Shown here: positions 29,528-38,800 of the stretch, piece by piece | Numbering within the stretch: the first letter of the stretch is position 1 | How the letters are laid out: each line of letters starts with the position of its first letter | Assembly: GCA_902517895.1 (NCBI GenBank) | Contig: CABYEA010000004.1 | Span: 39,425-103,424 of the forward strand | Source: an uncultured Bacteroidota bacterium | GTDB taxonomy: Bacteria; Bacteroidota; Bacteroidia; Flavobacteriales; Flavobacteriaceae | DNA: 64,000 nucleotides | Reading direction: 5' to 3' | Notes under the pieces: model-generated | Database searches by the model: none | Told to the model about the DNA's origin: nothing | What the model saw: only the letters and a program-made list of their open reading frames with translations | Translations under genes and position numbers: made by a program

Positions 29528-31155
29528 TTTTTCTCTTCTTTTAATACTTCAATTGACTTAATAATTCTTTCTCTAATCTCATTCACATATCTTTTTTCAT
29601 GCGTTAAAAGAATTGCTGTTTTAAATCCTGTTTCCGTTAAAAAACCTATAACATTATAATTTCCAGGTTTATACTTTTTATCACTTATTTTAAAGTCTGA
29701 TGTTCCTGAAATAAGTAGACCTTTTCCTTTATTTTTTGTTTCGAAGTCCTCATACTTTACAAGCATATTTTGAAGTCCTCTACTTTCTAAATCATCCAAA
29801 CTTGACTCTAAAATTGATTGGAACTTTTGTGGTTCAATCTTAAATTCAGAGGAGTAGTTTGAGACAAAAAACTCAATAGATTCATTTGAATTCGAGAAAT
29901 AAAATTGAGATTCAATTTTATAATCATCATATAAAAAATCATTGTTGTTATTTAGTCTTACTAAAGCATCTGGAGTTTCTACAAATATTCCAGGAGCCCC
30001 ATATTCGGATTTTACCCAAATTTTATTTAATAATCTAAGATTTTTATTAAATGTTATCTTATCGATTGTGTATTGAAAACCGTTTATAAAACTTGAGAAA
30101 ATAAATAATAAGAAAATTAGAGAAGCTGCCAAAATTGAAACAATTTTTAGTCTTTCATTTCTCAACTTCTTCTCTGCTTGTTTTTGATAATTTAAATTTT
30201 TTAGTTTTTCTTCTTCACTAGGTTCAGGAAGCAATTCAGAAAAAAGTTTAACCTCTTCGTTAATTATATTAAGGTCATTTTGAATAACATTTTTTTCAGG
30301 AAGAAATTTTGCAAACTTTACCAAGTCAGCTCTTTTAAAAATATCTTCAATTCTATCAATAGATTTCCTGGAAATATTAAAAGATTTTATTTCACTTAAG
30401 TTGATTAGTTTTAGGATTAACTCACCTGTAGTACTTTCTAAAGCCTTTTCATATACTTCTTTTTCAAAAAAACTTCTTAGTGCATATGTTAATTCAGAAT
30501 AAAACAACTTAATATTTGATTTCGAATCAAGATTAATTTTTTCTAAATCACTCAATCTTTTCTTAATTAATTCAATAGGCCTTAATGCAGGCTTAATATT
30601 TATTAGTGGGTTAAAAAAATTAACCACTTGTACTCTGAAAAAAAGTAATATCAAGATTAAAAAAAGAGTGAATAAAATAATTGGATAATTATTCATTAAG
30701 CGAAGTCTAAAAACTTCGAATGTAGAAAATTTGTCAAATGGTGGTTTTATATCATACAGACCTTGCTTAGTAGTATCAACTTCAACTAAATTAACAGAGA
30801 TTTTTTTAGAATCGGTTGAAAATAATTTATCTCCAATTTGAATCTTTATTTTTGGAATGATGTAATTTCCTTCATCAAATGATGTAATACCATATTTCTT
30901 TGAAAACACAAAGCCGTCTTCATACTTAATTGTATCAATCTGAAATTCTGAAATTAATTCGAAAGGTGCAAATGAAGTTGAATCGGGAAAAATAATATTT
31001 TCTTCCTTTTCGGAATTGACATCAATTGTGTAAATAAGTTCTTTTCCTATTAATATTGAATCAGACTCAATAGATGCAGTTACATTTTGTGAATTGGATG
31101 TAATGCTTAGTAAAAAAACAAAACAAATAATTAAAATATTGAGAAATAGTTTCAT
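29524..31155 (-). CDS. Bat-operon membrane protein of unknown function
   Basis: A 543-residue protein found at the usual position between the DUF58 and batA genes in flavobacterial Bat operons. It has a signal peptide (about 1-22), a BatD-like Ig region (about 23-125), a transmembrane helix (about 155-175), a cytoplasmic helical region, a second helix (about 333-353) and a further C-terminal domain of about 180 residues (VKSEYGAPGIFVETPDALVRL ... GNYNVIGFL). The C-terminal domain was not recognised. Its gene overlaps both neighbours by 4 nt. A role in the Bat/MoxR complex is inferred from context only. Confidence 0.75.
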   Translation of the reverse strand: MKLFLNILIICFVFLLSITSNSQNVTASIESDSILIGKELIYTIDVNSEKEENIIFPDSTSFAPFELISEFQIDTIKYEDGFVFSKKYGITSFDEGNYIIPKIKIQIGDKLFSTDSKKISVNLVEVDTTKQGLYDIKPPFDKFSTFEVFRLRLMNNYPIILFTLFLILILLFFRVQVVNFFNPLINIKPALRPIELIKKRLSDLEKINLDSKSNIKLFYSELTYALRSFFEKEVYEKALESTTGELILKLINLSEIKSFNISRKSIDRIEDIFKRADLVKFAKFLPEKNVIQNDLNIINEEVKLFSELLPEPSEEEKLKNLNYQKQAEKKLRNERLKIVSILAASLIFLLFIFSSFINGFQYTIDKITFNKNLRLLNKIWVKSEYGAPGIFVETPDALVRLNNNNDFLYDDYKIESQFYFSNSNESIEFFVSNYSSEFKIEPQKFQSILESSLDDLESRGLQNMLVKYEDFETKNKGKGLLISGTSDFKISDKKYKPGNYNVIGFLTETGFKTAILLTHEKRYVNEIRERIIKSIEVLKEEKK

Positions 31156-32015
31156 CGACTCTTGAAATATTTTAATAATTTGTTTTGATAATCATCCTGC
31201 GTATTACATTCAATTATACCCGATCCTGACCTTTTAAAATAGTTTACAAATTCACTCCTTTTGAAATTATAATATTCATTATATTTCTTTCTAATATTTT
31301 TTGAGTTGGTGTTCACCGTAATTCGTTTTCCGGTTTCATTATCATTTATATCAATAACACCTAAATTTGGAATAATTTCTTCAGTTTTATCATATATTCT
31401 AATTCCTGTTACATCATGTCTAGAAGAAAATATTTTAAGAGAATTTGAATAATCTTGAGAAATAAAATCAGAAATAATAAAAGCGATAGATCTGTTTTTT
31501 AAAATATTAGAGACAAACTTTAAAGGAACATTAATGTCGGTCTTTTTGCTCTTTGATTTAAATTCAAGTAACTCTCTTATAATCCTTAAGACATGAGATT
31601 TACCTTTTTTTGGAGGGATGTATAATTCAACATTATCAGAGAATAAAATTAGTCCAACTTTATCATTATTTTTTGTTGCTGAAAATGCAAGAGTAGCTGC
31701 TAGCTCTGTAACATACTCATTTTTAAACATCGAGTCAGATCCAAAAAAATTAGACCCAGAAATGTCAATTATTAACATCATTGTTAATTCTCTCTCTTCT
31801 TCAAATACTTTGATAAACGTGTCATTGTATCTAGCTGTTACATTCCAATCAATAGCCCTTACATCATCTCCAAATTGATATTGCCTAACCTCACTAAAGG
31901 CCATGCCTCTTCCTTTGAATGTTGACTGGTACTCTCCACCAAAGATATGATCAGATAATCTTTTGGTTTTGATTTCTATTTTTCTGACTTTTTTTAAGAG
32001 CTCTTTTGTATCCAT
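31152..32015 (-). CDS. DUF58-family protein of the MoxR/Bat operon
   Basis: A 287-residue cytoplasmic protein. The DUF58 hallmark is GRGMAFSEVRQYQFGDDVRAIDWNVTAR near residue 35, followed by a VWA-like core with the MIDAS-like LIIDISGSNFF. DUF58 proteins accompany MoxR ATPases and are thought to bridge ATPase and VWA partners. It starts 10 nt after the moxR stop and overlaps the next gene by 4 nt. Confidence 0.93.
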   Translation of the reverse strand: MDTKELLKKVRKIEIKTKRLSDHIFGGEYQSTFKGRGMAFSEVRQYQFGDDVRAIDWNVTARYNDTFIKVFEEERELTMMLIIDISGSNFFGSDSMFKNEYVTELAATLAFSATKNNDKVGLILFSDNVELYIPPKKGKSHVLRIIRELLEFKSKSKKTDINVPLKFVSNILKNRSIAFIISDFISQDYSNSLKIFSSRHDVTGIRIYDKTEEIIPNLGVIDINDNETGKRITVNTNSKNIRKKYNEYYNFKRSEFVNYFKRSGSGIIECNTQDDYQNKLLKYFKSR

Positions 32016-32025
32016 ATTTTGGAGT

Positions 32026-33021
32026 TTATGGAACTTCTATTTCATTTACAATTTTTGTGATAATATCAATCGATGACATATTTTCAGCTTCAGCTTCATA
32101 AGAAATTCCTATTCTATGTTGTAAAACATCAAATACTACTGCTCTAACATCATCAGGGATAACAAACCCTCTTCTATTTATAAATGCATAACATTTAGCT
32201 GCCAAAGCAAGATTAATACTGCCTCTTGGTGAAGCACCAAAAGATATTAATGGTTTTAGGTTTGATAAATTATATTTTTCAGGAAATCTAGTGGCAAAAA
32301 TTATATCAAGAATATATTTCTCAATTTTCTCATCCATGTATACTTCTCTCACTACTTTCTGGGCAGTAATAATTTTTTTAAGTGTGACAACAGACTTTAC
32401 TTTACTTACAGTATTCTCTAGATTCGTTCTCATTATCAACTTTTCATCCTCTAATTCTGGATAAGAAATAACTGTTTTTAACATGAATCTATCAACTTGT
32501 GCTTCTGGAAGTGGGTAAGTTCCCTCCTGATCAATGGGGTTTTGTGTAGCCATCACCAAAAATGGCTCATCTAACTTGAAAGTTTTTTCTCCAATTGTAA
32601 CTTGTTTTTCCTGCATTGCTTCTAATAATGCTGATTGAACTTTAGCAGGTGCTCTGTTTATCTCATCTGCAAGAACAAAATTTGCAAAAACAGGTCCTTT
32701 CTTGACTGAAAATTTTGATTGCTTAACATTATATAGTTGGGTACCAACAACATCTGCGGGTAATAAGTCAGGAGTAAACTGTATTCTACTAAAACTGCCA
32801 CTTATTGCCTTTGATAATGTATTTATAGCTAAAGTTTTAGCTAAACCAGGAACACCTTCAAGTAATATATGACCTTTTGCAAGCAGTCCAATAAGAAGTT
32901 TATCAATCATATCCTTCTGGCCTACAATAACTTTATTCATCTCTGATCTTAAAAGATCTACAAAGGCACTTTCTTTCTCTATTTTCTCGTTAATTTTCTT
33001 TATATCAACTTTATTTTCCAT
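32026..33021 (-). CDS. moxR: MoxR-family AAA+ ATPase
   Basis: A 331-residue AAA+ ATPase that leads the Bat operon. The Walker A motif is EGVPGLAKTL, Walker B LADEINRAPAKVQSALLEAMQE, sensor 1 MATQNPIDQEGTYPLPEAQ with the arginine finger region VDRFMLK, and sensor 2 GASPRGSINLALAAK. MoxR proteins act as chaperone-like ATPases on VWA-containing clients. All key residues are present. Upstream lies a 45-nt palindrome and then a divergent SDR gene. Confidence 0.97.
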   Translation of the reverse strand: MENKVDIKKINEKIEKESAFVDLLRSEMNKVIVGQKDMIDKLLIGLLAKGHILLEGVPGLAKTLAINTLSKAISGSFSRIQFTPDLLPADVVGTQLYNVKQSKFSVKKGPVFANFVLADEINRAPAKVQSALLEAMQEKQVTIGEKTFKLDEPFLVMATQNPIDQEGTYPLPEAQVDRFMLKTVISYPELEDEKLIMRTNLENTVSKVKSVVTLKKIITAQKVVREVYMDEKIEKYILDIIFATRFPEKYNLSNLKPLISFGASPRGSINLALAAKCYAFINRRGFVIPDDVRAVVFDVLQHRIGISYEAEAENMSSIDIITKIVNEIEVP

Positions 33022-33084
33022 AAGTAAAAATTATTATAACTTTAAAATTGGTTTTGCAAAATGGCAAATCATCACAAATATCTC

Positions 33085-33129
33085 TGTTAACATTAGGTTA
33101 AAAAAACCATTTTTAACCTAATGTTAACA
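33085..33129. repeat. Near-perfect 45-nt palindrome between moxR and the SDR gene
   Basis: The left arm TGTTAACATTAGGTTAAAAA (33085-33104) is the exact reverse complement of the right arm at 33110-33129, around the 5-nt centre AACCA, so 20 bp pair without mismatch. It lies 64 nt from the moxR start and 26 nt from the SDR start, between divergent genes, so it is not a normal terminator position. An operator for a dimeric regulator or a shared 5' hairpin are possible readings. Confidence 0.9.
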
Positions 33130-33154
33130 TTTTAAATAACTTAAAACTTAAAAC

Positions 33155-33904
33155 TTGAAAACAATACTAATCACTGGAGCAACAAGCGGTATTGGATTAG
33201 CGGCTGCTAAAAAGTTAGCAAATGAAAAAAATCAACTGATTTTATGTGGAAGAAGACAACATAAATTAGATGAAATTTGCGAGGAACTTTCTAAAATTAT
33301 AAATGTCTTGCCTCTTCGTTTTGATGTTTCCGATAAAAAGGAAGTAAATAAAGTTTTAGAAAATGTTCCAGAGAAGTTTAGTTCTATTGATATTCTTATA
33401 AATAATGCTGGAAATGCTTATGGACTTGAAACAATTCAAGATGGTTCGCTTGAAGATTGGGATAACATGATTGATATCAATGTTAAAGGCTTGTTATATG
33501 TTTCGAGAGCAATTATTCCAGAAATGGTTGCGAGAAAAAGTGGACATATAATTAATATTGGTTCTCTTGCTGGTAGAGAAGTATATGAAAAAGGTAATAT
33601 TTACTGCTCGACAAAACATGCAGTCAATGCTATTTCAAAAGCTATGAGAATTGATCTGAATAAAACAGGAATTAAAGTTTCTGAAATCAATCCAGGGCTT
33701 GTAGAAACTGACTTTTCAAATGTTCGCTTTAAAGGAGATAATAATAGAGCAGAAAAGGTTTATCAAGGATATAAAGCACTTCAAGCAGATGATATTGCGG
33801 ATATTATAGAATTTGTAATAAATAGACCAGACCACGTTAATATTGCCGATATTTTAGTACTTCCTAAAGCACAAGCAACAAGCTCAATTATAAATAAGAA
33901 ATAG
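33155..33904 (+). CDS. Short-chain dehydrogenase/reductase (SDR), TTG start
   Basis: A classical SDR of 249 residues: NAD(P)-binding TGATSGIGLA, NNAG, the catalytic Ser in INIGSLAG and the YxxxK pair in YCSTKHA. Closest in style to YdfG-type 3-hydroxy acid or serine dehydrogenases that use NADP, but substrate cannot be assigned. The frame has a stop codon just before the TTG at 33155 and no in-frame ATG before the cofactor-binding strand, so TTG is the only start that keeps the first beta strand. Divergent from moxR across a long palindrome. Confidence 0.93.
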   Translation: MKTILITGATSGIGLAAAKKLANEKNQLILCGRRQHKLDEICEELSKIINVLPLRFDVSDKKEVNKVLENVPEKFSSIDILINNAGNAYGLETIQDGSLEDWDNMIDINVKGLLYVSRAIIPEMVARKSGHIINIGSLAGREVYEKGNIYCSTKHAVNAISKAMRIDLNKTGIKVSEINPGLVETDFSNVRFKGDNNRAEKVYQGYKALQADDIADIIEFVINRPDHVNIADILVLPKAQATSSIINKK

Positions 33905-33963
33905 TATTTAATTCCCTAGTAATACAATTTGTATTAATTTTAGTTTATAATTAAACATTTATT

Positions 33964-35772
33964 ATGAGATATATATTAATTTTTTTCTTGATTATTTCTT
34001 TTTCTTGTTCTGAAGACTCAGCATCAAATGACCCTAACAATAATAACCCTTCAGGTCCAAGCGGAAATGTATTCACATTTGGGGATATAGATGTGACAGG
34101 GCAATGGGACTTTGACCAAAACAGAGGTCAAATAAATAATTTTAGTGAACCAAGAAAAAGAGAGATTAATATTAATATAGCTCAAAGAGATTATGATGAC
34201 TCTCTTGATGTTGGAATTCTATCTGCTGGTGCTTCTCCATTAAGTGGTCAATTAAGCTCAAATGAAATTATTAGTTGTGTGGTAGGAAATTACGGCTACC
34301 TGCCAATATTTGATGATTTCCAGGTCTCATATAAAATAGCATATGAGGATGGTGAATTTGGGGAAGAGGTTTTTGAAACTTATATGATTACAGATTCTTT
34401 AGCATCAATTGATTACACATATTTTGATTTTGCCACAACAGCAGATTTTTCTCAATATGGCACATACACTATAGAAATGAGCACACATATGCCTAATGAT
34501 ATGGATACTGAAACAGATAGCTTTGTAAGAATTGTTGAATCTTTACAATACACTGATGTGTGTAATATTCACTCAATAATTTTAACCGGAAATAATACCT
34601 TTAATCTTTACACAACAAACGAAGAAGGAATTTCAAACTATGTGATTTTAGGAGATTATGTTTTAGATCAAGATAACAATATGTTAACGCTCCTGGTTAC
34701 AGAATCTAGTGGTTTTGTGTCAGAAATTGGTCAAATTCACGATGTTGAAATTGACGAAAATGGAATAATTTCGGGAACTGTAAACATTGAGGGCTTATGT
34801 GTTCAGCTTCTTGATGGATATGAGGAGGAATCTTATACTTCAGGGTTAACATATATTCCTGACGAAAATTTAGAGCAATGGTTAGTTGATGAAGGTTATG
34901 ATGATGATGTTGATGGCTATATGTTAACAGCAAATGCAATAAGCCAGGGAGGAGTTGCTATATATGCTGAAGATACTTGCTACGATGAGGAAAATAATAC
35001 TATTACATGTGATTATGATGACTATATGAATTATGAAACAAGATTCTTAAATAGGTTGACAAGTTTAGCAGGTATTGAGGCTTTCCCAAATCTTGAAATT
35101 CTGAATTTGACAGGGAATGACCTTGACAGTATCAATATATCTCAAAACTCTAATTTAAAATATTTGTATTTAAATTTTAACAGTTTTTCCAAACTTGATA
35201 CTAGCGGTAATCCAAATCTTGAGGTGATATCTCTCGATAATAATTTGATTGTTCCTGAAGTTGATTTTTCAGAAAATGCTAACATGACTGACATTGCTAT
35301 GCCAAATATAGGGTTTGGTTCAGTTTCTGACGAATATATTGGTCCTGGTGGTTATTTTGATATTACTAATATGGAAAATTTGAATGGATTAAGTATTGGA
35401 GATAATAATTTTACTTCTATAGATTTAAGTGGGAATCCAAATCTTACTATCTTCAAAGGAGGAGGAAATAATTTTACAGAAATTGATATTTCTAATCTAA
35501 GTCAATTGTATGAGTTTGGTGTTCCAGAAAGTCCAATCACAACCATCGACTTTTCAGGGAATCCTTTATTACACACAATTCAAGTTGAACAGTGTAATTT
35601 AAGCTATCTTGATGTATCTATGCTTGATGAATTAAGGGTTCTAAGGGCATTTGGAAATCCAAACCTAAATTGCATAAAAGTAAGTCCGTTTCAGTTAGAT
35701 GCAATAGAAAATAATGATCCTGAATTTGAATTTGTTGTAGGCGGAGTTGCTTTATCTTTGGATTGTAATTAA
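33964..35772 (+). CDS. Surface lipoprotein with leucine-rich repeats
   Basis: A lipoprotein signal ends at Cys15 (lipobox SFSC), followed by a Ser/Asp/Asn-rich tether. Residues about 35-290 are an unrecognised beta-rich region with a QWDFDQNRG stretch and acidic patches. From about 300 (YIPDENLEQWLVDEGYDDD) to the end is a Bacteroidota LRR module with repeats such as FPNLEILNLTGNDLDSINIS and NLTIFKGGGNNFTEIDIS. Such proteins are usually surface exposed and mediate binding. No catalytic motif is seen. It faces the giant T9SS protein gene tail to tail, with 77 nt between. Confidence 0.85.
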   Translation: MRYILIFFLIISFSCSEDSASNDPNNNNPSGPSGNVFTFGDIDVTGQWDFDQNRGQINNFSEPRKREININIAQRDYDDSLDVGILSAGASPLSGQLSSNEIISCVVGNYGYLPIFDDFQVSYKIAYEDGEFGEEVFETYMITDSLASIDYTYFDFATTADFSQYGTYTIEMSTHMPNDMDTETDSFVRIVESLQYTDVCNIHSIILTGNNTFNLYTTNEEGISNYVILGDYVLDQDNNMLTLLVTESSGFVSEIGQIHDVEIDENGIISGTVNIEGLCVQLLDGYEEESYTSGLTYIPDENLEQWLVDEGYDDDVDGYMLTANAISQGGVAIYAEDTCYDEENNTITCDYDDYMNYETRFLNRLTSLAGIEAFPNLEILNLTGNDLDSINISQNSNLKYLYLNFNSFSKLDTSGNPNLEVISLDNNLIVPEVDFSENANMTDIAMPNIGFGSVSDEYIGPGGYFDITNMENLNGLSIGDNNFTSIDLSGNPNLTIFKGGGNNFTEIDISNLSQLYEFGVPESPITTIDFSGNPLLHTIQVEQCNLSYLDVSMLDELRVLRAFGNPNLNCIKVSPFQLDAIENNDPEFEFVVGGVALSLDCN

Positions 35773-35797
35773 ATATACAATCATTTTCATTTGCATA

Positions 35798-35843
35798 AAT
35801 AGAAGAATTATTCAAAATTTCTTGATTAGATAATTCTTCTATT
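35798..35843. terminator. Inverted repeat in the convergent gap, candidate bidirectional terminator
   Basis: AATAGAAGAATTA (35798-35810) pairs perfectly with TAATTCTTCTATT (35831-35843) around a 20-nt loop. It lies between two convergent gene ends, where a shared 3' hairpin is expected. It lacks a long T-run and the loop is large, so termination is only plausible. Confidence 0.4.
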
Positions 35844-35849
35844 GTCAGA

Positions 35850-38800
35850 CTAATTCTTTATCACCCTTTTATTTATTATTCCTTCAGAAGAATAAATCTT
35901 TACAAAATACACTCCTTGAGCACTTCCTTCCAAAGAAATTTTATTGACTGAGGAATTGCCTCTATGTATCAACTGTCCTAAATTATTGTACAATTCAATT
36001 TTATTTATCTGTAAATAATCCGGGTATGATAAGTTAATAATATCATTAGTAGGATTTGGATAAATATTTATCTCACCCTCAAAATTAACTTCTTGATTTG
36101 ACAATGAGCCATCAACAATGGTTAATAAATTAGACTTCAGCGTTACAGTTGACACAGATGATCTTCCTGAATCACCACAATCATCGATAATAATTGCAAC
36201 ATAATACCTGTAATCATTTGCGTCAGTATCAGCATTTGTGTCATTAAAAGTAAACTGATTAGAAGGAATTGCATTCAATAATTCAAAATCAGCATTATTT
36301 ATTGATCTATAAATATAGAATGTGCTATATTCAACACCAAAATATGCTGACCAACTCAAATTGACAGATCCTCCAGCTGCTAAATTAGCTTGTAAAAGAG
36401 TGTTGTAATGCTCGGAGCTTAAATCAGAATTGATTCCACAAGCATCAACAGATCTAACTTTATATTTATATTGCTGCTGTTGGTTGTTGGACGTGTTATC
36501 TAGGAATGAATCTTCACTAGGAAGTACAAATCCGATAGACTCATACTCATTAACCACTGAAGTTTCTCTTAAAACTTCAAATGTTGCAACATTATAATTC
36601 CCAGCGGAGTTAAAGTAAATTCTATTCTTTGTAAAATCCTCTTCATCACTTGTTATATAGCAAATTTCAAGGTCATTATAAATTGGTATTTGACCAATTG
36701 TAAATGTTTCATTATATGTAAAGTATTCATCTGCAAAATCTAAAATATAAGTGCCAGGATTTAAATTTTCAATTGACTGATCTTGTGAAGAGAATCCATT
36801 AGGCCCAGTCCAATTAAATGTTAAGGTTCCAGCTGTTTGATTAATTTCAGAAATTTCAATGAAACCGTTGGCAAGTTCACCTTCACAATATGAGTCACTG
36901 GAAGAACTTACAATATTTATATCATTAACGTTTAAAACATTAATTATAAATTGTTGTTCAATCGAATCATTTTCATTGAAGGATCTTATCCTTACAGAAT
37001 ATTGATTTTGATCTTCAAAGTCAAAGTCAGTATTATTAATTAAAGAATTACCTTCAATTGTAAACAATTCATTATCGCTATCACCTGTTCCTTCAACAAA
37101 TTCATATGTGAACGAATCTCCAGGATCATTATCAATTGTAAATAGCTGACCAATAACATCTAATAAATTTTCATCAATGGTATTTGAAGATAAACTAACT
37201 GATGTTGGTGAATCATTCACAGGGTTTACATTAATTGTAATCTCGCCTGATGAACTGTCTTGATTTCCGTCATTTATATAGTAATTAAATACAGCATAGT
37301 TTTCTCCATATCCATTTTCAAATGGTTCATACAGAATAATATTTTGCGAATTAATTACTAAATCCCCTGGTGAGATAAGTGATGATATTGATTCACCGTC
37401 TTCTGTTTGATATAGGGTGCCTGTATTAGGCGTAGACGAAATAAAGAATTGCATTTGATCATTTTCTAAATCAAAACCTGCTAAAGTAATAGCAACCATT
37501 GTATCCTCATCGGTGTTCACAACTTGGTCTTGAACGACGGATGGGTCATTTAAATTATTAATTTGAATTATAATAACTTCATCATGGTTCAAACCTCCAG
37601 GGTCAGTTGTTCTGACTCTGATACTGGCCTGTTCTTGTGTTTCAAAATCAAAAGCTGAAGACACCATAAGCTCTGAACCATTTATAGTAAAGTTGGCATT
37701 ATCACTATCTCCCTCTCCTGCAACTAACTGATATGTAAATGTATCATCATCAACATCAGTTGACAGTAAATTATCTACTATAATATCAATGGTGTTTTCA
37801 TCAACACTATAATTTCCATCTACTAATAAAATTGCTGTTGGGGAATCATTAACCGCAGCCACATCAATTGAAAATGTTTTTGAGATATAGTCTATAGCAT
37901 CATTTTCGGTTCCACCATCATCGCTCAAAGTCACACTTATCTCTGCGGTTCCATATGCATTTAAAGTGGTGCTGTAAGAAAATGTTGCAATCGATTGACC
38001 TTGGTCATATTGAATATCCATTGATTCAAATAAATCACTATTGTTTGTTTCTACAACAAAAGATAGGTTTTGAATTTCAAGAATATCTCCATCGACAACA
38101 CCTGTTATGTAAAAACTTTGCTCACCCTCATCTTCATTGATATCTAAATTGTTGATGTTATCCATTCTAGGACGTGCGTTATTTGGAACGCCTAACTCGC
38201 TTTCATAGGCACCAATATCTACATTAGATCCAAGTGGTGCGGGCCTTGAGTTCCCTAAAATATCTGTTGATATTGGGTAATAACCGTATCCAATAGCGGG
38301 AGATGTGTTTTGAAGCGTAAAATCACTATTCTCATAATCTGTAAAATATAAATCAGTAAAGCTTTCTGGAGCTAATTGCCAAGTCGAATTACTTTGTGGA
38401 ACTACAAGTGGACTATCTGTAATTACTTGATTAAATTCAGGTGGTGATGTATAACCAGAACTATCTAATGGTGTCCCCATTATTATGGTATTTACATATC
38501 TGGCGCTATTAGACACACATGAAGCATAGATTTCCTGATGATTAATAATTGTACTATTATAAAAAGTTGCTTGAAGACCTAACGCACCGACAGAACAATT
38601 ATCCTGATGTAGAACTAACCTATTATTTACCAATAAACTATTATTCACAGTAACCGAAGAAATTCCTGTACCAATGGCTCTATCATCATAATCAGTAATA
38701 ATACAATCATTTATTGTAACATAATGCTCGCCATATGCCCAAATACCGTTAGTACCTCCAATATCTTGACTCGGATAAATATTAAATCCAGTGATTGAAG

